From Fibrobacter sp. UWB2 (GTDB lineage: Bacteria; Fibrobacterota; Fibrobacteria; Fibrobacterales; Fibrobacteraceae), in the NCBI RefSeq assembly GCF_002210425.1, contig NZ_MWQK01000002.1:124001-188000 (forward strand): a DNA stretch of 64,000 nucleotides, written 5' to 3'. Made by a program: the position numbers and the translations under genes. Shown one piece after another: positions 15,325 to 24,958 of the stretch. Below the pieces are notes generated by a model. That model worked only from the letters and a program-made list of their open reading frames with translations. It was not told where the DNA came from and did not search any database. Numbering within the stretch: position 1 is the first letter of the stretch; each line of letters opens with the position of its first letter.

Positions 15325-16327
15325 CAATCTCCGCAAGTCAGTACATGTAAATGAAATTTCGGAAGCCGCGGTCGCAGGAGTTCAAGGGAGAGAATTCTAT
15401 CACGATCCGGTGATGCTCAAGGAATGCCTTGAAGGCTTGAACATCAAGCCGAACGGCACCTATTCGGACTGCACGCTTGGCGGTGGCGGCCATTCTTACG
15501 CTATTGCCCAAGAACTGAATTCCGAAGGGACTCTCCACGCTTTTGACCGCGACGATGAAGCGGTCCAGTTTGCAACGAAGCGCCTTGCTAATGTTGCTCC
15601 CAAGTTTATTGTCCATCCGGTTCCGTTTAGCGAACTCGGAAACGAAATCGAACCGAATACACTCGACGGAATCCTTTACGATCTCGGCATCAGCAGCCAT
15701 CAGGTAGATGACTCTAGCCGTGGTTTTACGTTTGTAGGCGACAATCCGCTCGACCTCCGCATGGACCGTCGCGAAAGCGTCTCTGCCCAGGAATGGCTCC
15801 GCAACGTTAGCGAAGACGATTTTGCAGCGGCACTCCGCAAGAATGCCGATATGGACCGTGCGTTCAAGCTTGCGACCCGCATCAAGGAAAAAGTGGGAGA
15901 AATTACCACCGAAGGCCGCGATGTGCTCCCGAGCGATATCAAGACCGTTGTCGAGGCCGTGTTCCCGGATAAGCGCCGTGACGCCAATAGTTTGCTTGCC
16001 CGCGTGTTCCAGGCTGTCCGCATGGAAGTGAACGGTGAACTCAAGCAGATTGAAGATAGCCTCCGCGCCGCTGTCGATTGCCTCAAGGTGGGCGGCCGCC
16101 TCGTGGTGATGAGCTACCACTCTGTCGAAGACCGCTGCGTCAAGGAAACGGCGGCTGAATTTGAAAAAGCATGCATTTGCCCGGAAAACTTGCCGGTTTG
16201 CATGTGCGGTGGCAACCACCAGCGTTTAAAGAAAGTGAACCGTAAGCCGATTTTGCCCTCGGCCGAAGAAATCAACAGGAACAGTCGGGCGCGTTCTGCC
16301 AAGCTTAGGGTCTATGAAAGAGTATGA
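15314..16327 (+). CDS. rsmH: 16S rRNA (cytosine1402-N4)-methyltransferase
   Basis: 337 residues, slightly longer than usual (about 310). SAM-binding DCTLGGGGHSYAI, LDGILYDLGISSHQVD and RGFTFVGDNPLDLRMDRR are the family signature; VMSYHSVEDRCVK lies in the C-terminal half. The extra length is at the N terminus. GGAGGGG precedes ATG 15314, inside mraZ. It overlaps ftsL by four bases. Confidence 0.95.
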   Translation: MADNNLRKSVHVNEISEAAVAGVQGREFYHDPVMLKECLEGLNIKPNGTYSDCTLGGGGHSYAIAQELNSEGTLHAFDRDDEAVQFATKRLANVAPKFIVHPVPFSELGNEIEPNTLDGILYDLGISSHQVDDSSRGFTFVGDNPLDLRMDRRESVSAQEWLRNVSEDDFAAALRKNADMDRAFKLATRIKEKVGEITTEGRDVLPSDIKTVVEAVFPDKRRDANSLLARVFQAVRMEVNGELKQIEDSLRAAVDCLKVGGRLVVMSYHSVEDRCVKETAAEFEKACICPENLPVCMCGGNHQRLKKVNRKPILPSAEEINRNSRARSAKLRVYERV

Positions 16328-16641
16328 CTAATAACGAGCAGAATGTATCCGAAAAGTCTAGAAAGGGCGGTGTCATGAGTATCGTGTTCCTGTTTGTCCT
16401 CATGATTACAGTTGCAAGCATGTTCCCGGTGTACATGCAGAACAGCATCAATCGTCTTTACGGTAACTACTATGGTTTAAGGGAAAAGGCGAACCTGTTG
16501 AACCGCGAAATCCTTTTGAGGGATTACGAAATCAACAAGCTTACCTCGATGAACCATCTTGCAAAGTTTGCGGAACAGACAGGCCTTGGCTTGAATTCTG
16601 TGCCGGTGAAAGTCATGATAATGGGGGAGACGCGTGAATAA
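16324..16641 (+). CDS. ftsL: Cell division protein FtsL
   Basis: 105 residues: short cytoplasmic tail, one membrane segment (about 19-38, VMSIVFLFVLMITVASMFPV), then a coiled-coil-like stretch (NRLYGNYYGLREKANLLNREILLRDYEINKL). Sequence identity in this family is low; size, topology and its place between rsmH and ftsI support it. FtsL forms a complex with FtsB and FtsQ. It overlaps ftsI by eight bases. Confidence 0.85.
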   Translation: MTNNEQNVSEKSRKGGVMSIVFLFVLMITVASMFPVYMQNSINRLYGNYYGLREKANLLNREILLRDYEINKLTSMNHLAKFAEQTGLGLNSVPVKVMIMGETRE

Positions 16642-18520
16642 GTTCGGTGCAGATCCTCTGTTTATCTTGAAGAGCCTTGTGCTTTGCACGATTGGTGTGC
16701 TCATTTTGCAGACGTTTGATATCCAGGTTTTAAATCGCAACGTCTATCAGGTAAAATCCAAGTCCATGGTGACGCATACAAAGAACTTGTATGCTGAACG
16801 CGGCTCGATTATGGATAGAAACGGCGTCGTGTTCGCCGAAAGCATCCGTGATACGAGCGACAACCTGGGCTATAGCCGCCTGTTCTTGCAGGGCTCGCTT
16901 GCTTCGCAGATTGTTGGCAAGGTCGGCTTTGACGGCATTGGCAACATGGGCATGGAAAAGATTTACAACGATAATCTTCGCGGTGACGAAGGCATCCGCC
17001 TGAGCATCCAGGACGTGAAAAAGCATGAAGTTTATTCACGTTCCAAAAACGTTGTCGAAGCAAGGTCTGGCCTGAATCTCGTTTTGACGATTGACCGCAA
17101 CATGCAGGAAATTGTCGAGAAGGCTTTGAAGGATGGCGTTGCTGAATTCAATGCAAAGAGTGCAAGTGCTGTTGTTGTGGACCCTGTTACAGGTGAAATC
17201 CTTGCGATGGCGAGCTACCCGACGTTTGACCCGAATTCCAAGAATCAGGGTGTCGATCGCGCCGCAAAGAATGAAATTGTTTCGTTGTCGTATGAACCGG
17301 GTTCTACGTTCAAGGTCATTACCGCTGCCGCCGCTCTTGAAAATAACGTAGTGAGCCCGCTGAAGGTCTTTGCAAACGAAGGCAAGTGCTGGCAGTGGAA
17401 TCCGCGCTCCGAAAAAATTTGCGATACGCACATCTATGGCGATATGGACATGAGCGAAGCCATGGTGCAGTCTTCGAACATCGTGTTTGCAAAGATTGCC
17501 TCTGAAGTGGGCGCTGTCCGTATGCATAAGATGGCCCGTGCCTTTGGCATTGGCGAAAGGGCTTTTGACAATTACGCCGGTGAAGAAAGCGGCAGACTTT
17601 TGACTCCTGCAGAACTCACTCGCGACGATAGAACTTTAAAGACGATGGGCTTTGGCCATGCTGTTTCTGTGACGCCGATCCAGATGGTGATGGCTTATGC
17701 GGCAGTTGCTAATGGCGGTAAGCTGATGCGTCCGCAGATTGTGAAGGAATGGCGCAATTCCAGTGGCGATGTCGTCAAGAAGGTTGAACCGATGGAACTC
17801 CGCCGCGTGATTTCGGAAAAGACCGCTGCTTCGATTCGCAAGATGCTCAACCGTGTGGTGAATAGCGGTACGGCAAAGCGCGTCGCTTCGCAGAAGTTGC
17901 CCGATGTCTTGTTCGGTGGCAAGACGGGTACGGCTGAAAAGTACAATCACATCACCCGTTCTTATGACCGCAATTCTCAGGTGGCTTCGTTTATTGGACT
18001 TGCTCCGTCCGAGGATACCCGCTATGTGTGCCTCGTGCTTGTGGACGACCCGCAAGGGAAGCATGTGGGTGGCCTTACCGCAGGCCCGATTTTCCGCCGC
18101 ATCATGGAAGGGATTTATTTCCATCCGTCGCTTTCGCCGCTTGCTCATAACTTGAAGCAGGTGAAACTTGGTTCTCCGTGCGATAAGGATTTTGCCGGTA
18201 TGCCGGTGACTGCCGCCAAGGATTACGCGAAAAAGCACAAGTGCCCGGTCCGCTTTGAAGGCAAGGGACTCCGCGTGATTTCGGAACGCGTGGATGCGGG
18301 CCTTGTCAATGGAAAAACGCTTTTGCTCGGCGATGCCGTAGCAAGCAGGATGCCCAACTTGCAGGGACTCTCGCTTAGGGATGCCCTCGAGGTGATGGGA
18401 AATATCCGCATGAATGTTGAATATACAGGAAAGGGACGTGTTGTGGCTCAGGAGCCCAAGGCCGAAGAGGCCTTGCAGAAGGGCATGACCTGCAAGCTGA
18501 CCTTAAAGGAGAAAAGCTGA
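16634..18520 (+). CDS. ftsI: Division transpeptidase FtsI (PBP3) with PASTA domain
   Basis: 628 residues, GTG start with GGGGGAG upstream. One N-terminal membrane segment, a dimerisation domain, then the penicillin-binding transpeptidase domain. Motifs are S224-TFK, S280-S-N and K430-T-G. The last about 60 residues (MPNLQGLSLRDALEVMGN onward) form a PASTA domain, as in spore and Gram-positive PBPs and some other phyla. It cross-links septal peptidoglycan with FtsW. The stop overlaps the murE start by one base (TGATG). Confidence 0.95.
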   Translation: MNKFGADPLFILKSLVLCTIGVLILQTFDIQVLNRNVYQVKSKSMVTHTKNLYAERGSIMDRNGVVFAESIRDTSDNLGYSRLFLQGSLASQIVGKVGFDGIGNMGMEKIYNDNLRGDEGIRLSIQDVKKHEVYSRSKNVVEARSGLNLVLTIDRNMQEIVEKALKDGVAEFNAKSASAVVVDPVTGEILAMASYPTFDPNSKNQGVDRAAKNEIVSLSYEPGSTFKVITAAAALENNVVSPLKVFANEGKCWQWNPRSEKICDTHIYGDMDMSEAMVQSSNIVFAKIASEVGAVRMHKMARAFGIGERAFDNYAGEESGRLLTPAELTRDDRTLKTMGFGHAVSVTPIQMVMAYAAVANGGKLMRPQIVKEWRNSSGDVVKKVEPMELRRVISEKTAASIRKMLNRVVNSGTAKRVASQKLPDVLFGGKTGTAEKYNHITRSYDRNSQVASFIGLAPSEDTRYVCLVLVDDPQGKHVGGLTAGPIFRRIMEGIYFHPSLSPLAHNLKQVKLGSPCDKDFAGMPVTAAKDYAKKHKCPVRFEGKGLRVISERVDAGLVNGKTLLLGDAVASRMPNLQGLSLRDALEVMGNIRMNVEYTGKGRVVAQEPKAEEALQKGMTCKLTLKEKS

Positions 18521-19941
18521 TGATTTCGGAAGGACTTATGGAAAAGTTGTCCGTGACGGGGCTTTGCGATGATTCCCGCCGTGTGAAACCGGGGAATTTA
18601 TTCTTCTCCGTTCCGACGGAAGGTTATGAAGCCTTTGCCCGTAGCGCTATTGCGGCTGGTGCCGTTGCGGTTGTGGGCGAGACGATGGCTCCCGAGGGAC
18701 TCACGTCGAAGTGGATCCAGGTGCCGGACGTGAAGGCTGCCCGCCTGGAAGCCGCCAGGATTTTCTACAAGGATCCGTTTAGCAAGCTTATTTGCCATGC
18801 CATTACGGGTACGAACGGCAAGACGACTAGTGCGTTCCTCATGAATGCGATGCTCGAAGCTGAAGGCCGCAAGACGGCTCTGCTCGGCACCATCAAGAAT
18901 AAGATTGGCGACAAGTCCGTGCCGGCTTCGCTTACGACTCCGGGTCTTTTGGACCTTTATGAATTTGCATCTCGCGCTGTAGCTGAAGGCTGCACCGACC
19001 TCGTAATGGAAGCGTCTTCGCATTCGCTCCACCAGGGCCGTGTTGCTGGTATCAAGTTCAGAAGCGGTCTCTTTAGCAACTTGACGCAGGACCATCTCGA
19101 TTACCACAAGACGATGGATGCCTACTTCGAAGCCAAGAAGTTGCTCTTTACGAAGTATTTGGCTGATAATGGCGTGGCCGTCATCAACATTGACGACGCT
19201 CACGGCGAACAGCTCTTTAATTCTCTCGATTGCCGCAAGGTGGCTGTTTCCAGACTCGGCAAGGCTAAAGCGGACGTGAAGCCGTTTGGCGAAATCAAGA
19301 GCACCGAAGACGGTCTTGAATTCACGCTCCCGATGATTGCCACAGAAAAGTTTGAAACTCCGCTCTGCGGCGACTTTAACGTGGACAACTTGCTCTTGGT
19401 GCTTGCATGGGCCCACGCTCTTTGCGTTCCTGAAGATGCCATGCGCAAGGCGATTGCGACCGTGCGCGTTCCGGGCCGCTTTGAAAAGGTTTGGAGCAAG
19501 AACGGCAAGCATGTGATTGTGGACTATGCCCACACGCCGGATGCTCTTGAACGCGTGCTGAATGTGGCCCGCAGCCTCTGCCGCGGCAAGCTTTCTACCG
19601 TGTTTGGCTGCGGTGGTGACCGCGACAAGACGAAGCGCCCGATTATGGGCGGCATTGCCGAACGCATTGCAGACAAGGCTTGGCTCACGTCGGACAATCC
19701 GCGTACCGAAAAACCTGCAGACATCATTGCTGACGTTCGCGCCGGCATGACGACGGACAAGTTTGAAGTGGTCGAAAACCGCGAAGAAGCTATCAATCGC
19801 GCTTGTGCAGAACTCAAGAGCGGCGATTGGCTTGTGATTGCGGGCAAGGGCCATGAGGATTACCAAATCATTGGTAAGACCAAACATCATTTTGACGATC
19901 GCGAAATCGCGGTGAAGGCGATGACTGATGCTGAAGCTTGA
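18520..19941 (+). CDS. murE: UDP-MurNAc-tripeptide synthetase, meso-DAP type
   Basis: 473 residues. ATP-binding GTNGKTTSAFLMNAM, VDYAHTPDALERVL and FGCGGDRDKTKRP are Mur-ligase motifs. DNPRTE at residues 392-397 is the signature that selects meso-diaminopimelate over lysine, so the wall is of the DAP type. AAGGAG precedes the start. It overlaps murF by 14 bases. Confidence 0.95.
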   Translation: MISEGLMEKLSVTGLCDDSRRVKPGNLFFSVPTEGYEAFARSAIAAGAVAVVGETMAPEGLTSKWIQVPDVKAARLEAARIFYKDPFSKLICHAITGTNGKTTSAFLMNAMLEAEGRKTALLGTIKNKIGDKSVPASLTTPGLLDLYEFASRAVAEGCTDLVMEASSHSLHQGRVAGIKFRSGLFSNLTQDHLDYHKTMDAYFEAKKLLFTKYLADNGVAVINIDDAHGEQLFNSLDCRKVAVSRLGKAKADVKPFGEIKSTEDGLEFTLPMIATEKFETPLCGDFNVDNLLLVLAWAHALCVPEDAMRKAIATVRVPGRFEKVWSKNGKHVIVDYAHTPDALERVLNVARSLCRGKLSTVFGCGGDRDKTKRPIMGGIAERIADKAWLTSDNPRTEKPADIIADVRAGMTTDKFEVVENREEAINRACAELKSGDWLVIAGKGHEDYQIIGKTKHHFDDREIAVKAMTDAEA

Positions 19942-21313
19942 TTTGACTATTGGAGAAATGCTCGAGATTCTGGAAACCGAAGCTGTCGGCGTTCCGGCTC
20001 GCACCTTGAAACGCAAGGTGAATCTCTGCATGGATTCTCGTGAAAGTGCCAAGGGCGTCGTCTTTTGGCCGATTAAGGGTGCTCGCTTTGACGCCCACCA
20101 GTTTGTATCTCAAATGGAAAAGGATGGAGCTCTGATGAGCGTTGTAAACCAAACTGCTATCGATCCGAATTTCAAGATGTACGCTCCGGTCGAAGATACG
20201 ACGAAGGCTCTCTTGAAACTGGCCAAGGGCTATCAAAGACTTTTCAAGTTGAAGAAGGTCGCCATTACAGGTAGTAACGGCAAGACCACTACAAAGGAAA
20301 TGACGAAGGCTGTACTTTCGATGAAGTACAACACCCATGCAACTAAGGGTAACTTCAACAACCATATCGGTGTCCCGATGACGTTGTTCCAGCTGAAGCA
20401 CAGCCACGAAGCCGCTGTTGTCGAAATGGGTACGAGTGGTCCGGACGAAATTCGCCCGCTTTCGCTGGCTACGGAACCGGATATTGCCGTGATTACGAAC
20501 ATTGGCGCAAGCCACTTGGAACGCCTCGGCGATTTGGACGGCGTGTTCAACGAAAAAATCAACATTACGGCTGGCCTCAAGAAGGGCGGCACGTTGATTG
20601 TGAACGCTGATGATGAACGCCTCTGCAAGGTGAAGGCCACCAAGAATTACAAGGTCGTCACGTTCGGTGTCCGCCGCGGTATCCTCAAGCCCGAAAAGCT
20701 CAAGTGGACCGAAAACCTCTGCGCTGATTTCTACATCGGCCGTACGCACTTTGTGTTGAATGTTCCGGGTGACCATAACCTTTATGACGCTCTCGCCGCA
20801 ATTGCCGTGGGCGAAGCTCTCCGCATCCCGAAGGGTGATATTGCAAAGGCTTTGGCAAGCTTTACCTCTACGAGCATGCGCATGGAAATCAAGGCCGCAA
20901 ACGGCTTCAAGGTGATTTCGGACTGCTACAACGCCAACCCGTCTTCGACGAAGATGGCGCTCCAGACGCTCGGCAACATGCGTGTCGAAGGCAAGCGCAT
21001 TGCTGTGCTTGGCGATATGCTCGAACTCGGCAAGGAAAGTGGCAATTTGCACAAGCAGATTGGCGCCTTGGTGCCCGAAATGAATTTTGACATGCTCCTT
21101 GCTGTCGGCAAGGAAGCAAAGAAGTATGTGGAAGGCGCGAAGTCCCGTGGCATGAAGAACGTGCAGTATTTCGAATCTGTCCCGGAAGTCATTAGCCAGT
21201 TGAGCGAAACTGTCGCCGAAGGGGATGTCCTTTTGGTGAAGGGCAGCCGCGGTATGCACATGGAACAGGTGGTCGATGCACTCCTCCACATGGTGCCGGT
21301 ATTCAAGGTTTAA
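19928..21313 (+). CDS. murF: UDP-MurNAc-tripeptide--D-Ala-D-Ala ligase
   Basis: 461 residues. ITGSNGKTTTKEM (P-loop), KGNFNNHIGVPMTLF, EMGTSGPDEI and ISDCYNANPSSTKMAL are MurF hallmarks. Adds D-Ala-D-Ala to the stem peptide. In most dcw clusters mraY and murD follow, but here only 20 bp separate it from ftsW. Confidence 0.95.
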   Translation: MLKLDLTIGEMLEILETEAVGVPARTLKRKVNLCMDSRESAKGVVFWPIKGARFDAHQFVSQMEKDGALMSVVNQTAIDPNFKMYAPVEDTTKALLKLAKGYQRLFKLKKVAITGSNGKTTTKEMTKAVLSMKYNTHATKGNFNNHIGVPMTLFQLKHSHEAAVVEMGTSGPDEIRPLSLATEPDIAVITNIGASHLERLGDLDGVFNEKINITAGLKKGGTLIVNADDERLCKVKATKNYKVVTFGVRRGILKPEKLKWTENLCADFYIGRTHFVLNVPGDHNLYDALAAIAVGEALRIPKGDIAKALASFTSTSMRMEIKAANGFKVISDCYNANPSSTKMALQTLGNMRVEGKRIAVLGDMLELGKESGNLHKQIGALVPEMNFDMLLAVGKEAKKYVEGAKSRGMKNVQYFESVPEVISQLSETVAEGDVLLVKGSRGMHMEQVVDALLHMVPVFKV

Positions 21314-21333
21314 GGTAAGGTCTAGTAGTTAAG

Positions 21334-22509
21334 ATGTCATCAACGTCGCAGACAATAGGTATGAACAAGCTCCTGCTATTTGTCACATTAGCATTAATGT
21401 GCTTTGGCTGTGTTGCTGTCTATTCTGCATCTGCGCCTGTGGCACTTTCGAAGAATTTGCCTGCGGAATATTATCTCAAGGCGCATCTTGTCAAGGTCTT
21501 GGCGGCAGCCGTGATTATCGGCGTGTTCTACAAGATTGATTATGCGCTGTGGAAGGTTTCTGCTCGCCTTGTCTTTGGCGTCGGTGCCATTTTGACGTTG
21601 GCGGCTATTGTCTCGGGCGGTGCGGTGAAGGGTGCGTCACGCTGGATTTTCGGTATCCAACCGTCCGAAATCTTGAAGTTTGGCTTTATCATCTGGGTTT
21701 GCTCGAAACTTTCGAACGCCGGTGACGAAATCAAGTCAATCAAGTGTACTGTTATCCAGCCGGGTGTACCGATGTTGATCTCGGCGATTTTGCTTGCTCT
21801 GCAACCGAACTTTTCGATGCTTATCATGTTCGGTTCCCTCTTGCTTGTGATGCTTGTTATTGCAGGCGCAAACTACAAGTACGTTGGAATTTCCCTTTTG
21901 GCATGTATCCCGGTGGGAATTCTCGTGCTCTTGAAGAAGGCGCATACAAGCAGACGTATCACGGGATTCCTCTCGGGTGACGGGACTAAGAGCGATGCGA
22001 TGTATCAGGTGGACCATGCCCTTGAAGCTCTTGGGAATGGCGGTATTTTTGGAACGGGTGTTGGCTTGGGTGAACAGAAACTTGGCTACTTGCCCGAAGC
22101 CTATAAGGATGTGGTGTACGCTGTGATTGGTGAAGAATTTGGTTTTATCGGGACTTTCCTTGTGCTTGTCGCCTTTGCGATCCTCTTTTCGCAGGGCTAC
22201 AACATTGCAAGGGGGGCGACGACTCGTTTTGGCAGGTATTTGGCTGTGGCGCTTACGACTTCGATTTTTATGAATTTTGTCATCCACATTTGCGTGTGCG
22301 TAAGGCTTATCCCGCCGACGGGTCAGCCGCTTCCGTTCATCAGCTTTGGCGGAACGAACTTGTTGATGACAGCCGCGTTTATTGGAGTTTTGCTGAATAT
22401 TTCTCGCCCGACAAGCGGCAAGAGCATTCGCGAACCTTATATGAGCAGCCCGATGACATTTGAAACGGGTCGGTTTATGAATTTTAGGACAAGAAGGAGT
22501 TCTATATGA
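21334..22509 (+). CDS. ftsW: Septal peptidoglycan polymerase FtsW
   Basis: 391 residues, about ten membrane segments. SEDS-family motifs: KGASRWIFGIQPSEILKFG, HALEALGNGGIFGTGVGLG, IGEEFGFIG and PPTGQPLPFISFGGTNLL. Polymerises lipid II at the septum together with FtsI. ATG 21334 is used; ATG 21361 is possible. It overlaps murG by four bases (ATGA). Confidence 0.93.
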   Translation: MSSTSQTIGMNKLLLFVTLALMCFGCVAVYSASAPVALSKNLPAEYYLKAHLVKVLAAAVIIGVFYKIDYALWKVSARLVFGVGAILTLAAIVSGGAVKGASRWIFGIQPSEILKFGFIIWVCSKLSNAGDEIKSIKCTVIQPGVPMLISAILLALQPNFSMLIMFGSLLLVMLVIAGANYKYVGISLLACIPVGILVLLKKAHTSRRITGFLSGDGTKSDAMYQVDHALEALGNGGIFGTGVGLGEQKLGYLPEAYKDVVYAVIGEEFGFIGTFLVLVAFAILFSQGYNIARGATTRFGRYLAVALTTSIFMNFVIHICVCVRLIPPTGQPLPFISFGGTNLLMTAAFIGVLLNISRPTSGKSIREPYMSSPMTFETGRFMNFRTRRSSI

Positions 22510-23576
22510 AAAAGTTCCTCTTTGTTTGCGGTGGCACGGGTGGCCACATTTTCCCGGCAGTAGCTATTGCCGAGAGCTTGAAGAAGATGGGTGTTACTCA
22601 GATTACGTTTGCTGGCCGTAAGGATTCTATGGAAGAACGCCTTGTGGCAAAAAATTGGCCGTACGAATACATTTCGGCAGTTCCGCTGCACCGTGGACCG
22701 TTCCTCAAGAATTTGGCTTTGCCGTTCAACTTGACCAAGTCCTTGATCCGTGCCAAGAGCGTTGTAAAGAAGGTGGCTCCGGATGTTGTGATTGCAACGG
22801 GTGGCTATGTCTCGCTCCCGATTGTGCTTGCTGCAGGTTCTATGGGTATCCCGGTCTATTTGCAGGAACAGAACGCTGTTGCCGGTATTGCTAACAAGGT
22901 TGGCGCCCGCTATGCAAAGACTGTTTTTGTTACCTCTGAAGAGGCCATGAAGGGTTTCCCGATTGAAAAGACCCGTATTCTTGGCAACCCGATCCGTGAC
23001 TTGCCTGCTGCCGATTCCCTGGCTCGTCCGGTGGAATTCCGCGAAGGCCGCAAGGCTGTGTTTATTGTTGGCGGTTCTCAGGGTGCTGTAGGCATCAACA
23101 ACAAGATTGAAGAAAGTATCGGCCGCATTGCCGCCCACGAAGATATTAGTGTGGTTTGGCAGGTGGGTGCCAAGAATGTCGATGACATCAACAAGCGCCT
23201 CGGTATTTTGCCGAACGTCGCTGTTCGTGGCTTCTTGGACAACATCTATGCTTACATGAAGCACGCTGACTTGATTATTAGCCGCGCTGGTGCATCGGGA
23301 CTTGCAGAAATCCTTGCTTTTGGCAAGCCGTCTATTTTGCTCCCGTACCCGCATGCGACAGCAAACCATCAGGAACACAATGCACGTGTTGTTGAACGTG
23401 CTGGTGCAGCCCTCGTGGAACTTGATGATGAACCGAATGATCTTTGGAACAAGGTTGAATCTCTCCTGTACGACCCAGAACGTCTGGAGAAGATGGGCGA
23501 AGCCGCCAAGACGCTTGGCATGCCCGATGCCGCTGACCAGATTGCAAAAATTATCCTGGATATGGAGAGAACGTAA
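22506..23576 (+). CDS. murG: UDP-GlcNAc transferase MurG
   Basis: 356 residues, GT-B fold glycosyltransferase that makes lipid II from lipid I. GGTGGHIFPAVAIAE at residues 9-23, ATGGYVSLPIVLA, QEQNAVAGIANK and ISRAGASGLAEILAFGKPSILLPYP are characteristic. It overlaps the murC start by one base (TAATG). Confidence 0.96.
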   Translation: MKKFLFVCGGTGGHIFPAVAIAESLKKMGVTQITFAGRKDSMEERLVAKNWPYEYISAVPLHRGPFLKNLALPFNLTKSLIRAKSVVKKVAPDVVIATGGYVSLPIVLAAGSMGIPVYLQEQNAVAGIANKVGARYAKTVFVTSEEAMKGFPIEKTRILGNPIRDLPAADSLARPVEFREGRKAVFIVGGSQGAVGINNKIEESIGRIAAHEDISVVWQVGAKNVDDINKRLGILPNVAVRGFLDNIYAYMKHADLIISRAGASGLAEILAFGKPSILLPYPHATANHQEHNARVVERAGAALVELDDEPNDLWNKVESLLYDPERLEKMGEAAKTLGMPDAADQIAKIILDMERT

Positions 23577-24958
23577 TGCAGATTAATGATTGTAAACGTG
23601 TTCGTCGCCTTCATTTTGTGGGCATCGGTGGCGCCGGTATGTCCGGTATTGCCGAAGTGCTCCACGAAAATGGCTTTGTGGTGACGGGTTCCGATATGGG
23701 CGAAGGCGCTGTCATTGATTACCTGAAAGGTCTTGGCATCCGTATTGACCCGAAGCACGAAGCAAAGAATGTCGTAGATGCGGACTTGGTCGTTTATTCC
23801 TCTGCCATTCCGTTTGACAATCCGGAACTTGTTGAGGCTCGTGCCCGCCGCATTCCGGTGATTCGCCGCGCTGAAATGCTCGGTGAACTGATGCGCCTCA
23901 AGTACACGCTCTCTATTGCCGGTACACATGGCAAGACCACGACGACGTCTATCGTTGGTGCCATTTGGGAAGAAGCAGGCCTTGACCCGACGATTATCGT
24001 GGGTGGCATTGTGAAGGGCAAGTGCAGTGGTGCCAAGGTGGGCCACGGCGACTACCTCATTGCCGAAAGTGACGAATTTGACCGCAGCTTCCTTTCGATG
24101 ATGCCGTCTTCGGCGATCATCACGAACATCGATGCCGACCATCTCGATACTTACGAGAATATCGATGCCATCAAGGATGCTTTCACGCAGTTTGCAAACA
24201 AGATTCCGTTCTACGGCCAGGTGATTGTATGCCTCGACGATCCGAACGTGCAGCAGATTCTGTCGCACCTCAAGAAGCCGGTAATTACGTACGGCTTTAC
24301 TCGCCAGGCCAAGTACCGCGTTGAAAATCTCACGTTCGTGAAGGGTTATCCGCAGTTTGAAATTCTCTGCGACGGCAAGAGCCTCGGACAGTTCAAGCTC
24401 CAGATTCCGGGTCGCCACAACGTTTTGAACGCAACGGCTGCTGTAGCCCTTGCTGTCGAAGAAGGTATTTCGATTGAAGTTGCCCGCAAGGCCGTGGCTG
24501 CATTCGAAGGTGTGAAGCGTCGCTTTGAATTCATTGGCGAAAAGAATGGCGTCATGGTCTTTGATGACTATGCTCACCACCCGACCGAAGCAACCGCTAC
24601 ACTCCTCGGATTCCGCGAAGCGTTCCCGGACAAGCGCATCATTGTCGCTTTCCAGCCGCACTTGTTTACTCGTACCCGCGACCAGCACGAAGCTTTTGGT
24701 AGCGCATTCTCGAACTGCGATGTGCTTTTGGTGACTGACATTTATCCGTCCCGCGAAAAGCCGATTGAAGGCGTGACCGGTGCGATGGTGGCAAACAGTG
24801 CCGCTGATCGTGGCCACCGCGATGCCCGCTTTATCGGTGATGTGAACAACTTGATTCCGGTTTGCAAGGATTTGCTCAAGCCGAATGACGTGATTGTTCT
24901 GATGGGCGCCGGCAACATCTGGAAACTTGGACAGACGATTTTGGAGAAGAGCATTTGA
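23576..24958 (+). CDS. murC: UDP-N-acetylmuramate--L-alanine ligase
   Basis: 460 residues. N-terminal HFVGIGGAGMSGIAEVL, P-loop AGTHGKTTTTSIVGAI, ESDEFDRSFL, and FDDYAHHPTEATATL near the C-terminal domain identify MurC. Adds the first amino acid of the stem peptide. The usual neighbour murB is absent; ftsQ follows with a four-base overlap. Confidence 0.96.
   Translation: MQINDCKRVRRLHFVGIGGAGMSGIAEVLHENGFVVTGSDMGEGAVIDYLKGLGIRIDPKHEAKNVVDADLVVYSSAIPFDNPELVEARARRIPVIRRAEMLGELMRLKYTLSIAGTHGKTTTTSIVGAIWEEAGLDPTIIVGGIVKGKCSGAKVGHGDYLIAESDEFDRSFLSMMPSSAIITNIDADHLDTYENIDAIKDAFTQFANKIPFYGQVIVCLDDPNVQQILSHLKKPVITYGFTRQAKYRVENLTFVKGYPQFEILCDGKSLGQFKLQIPGRHNVLNATAAVALAVEEGISIEVARKAVAAFEGVKRRFEFIGEKNGVMVFDDYAHHPTEATATLLGFREAFPDKRIIVAFQPHLFTRTRDQHEAFGSAFSNCDVLLVTDIYPSREKPIEGVTGAMVANSAADRGHRDARFIGDVNNLIPVCKDLLKPNDVIVLMGAGNIWKLGQTILEKSI

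Noticed and set aside
18598-20052. 484-codon minus-strand ORF
   Set aside because: Shadow of murE; the sense gene has all catalytic motifs.
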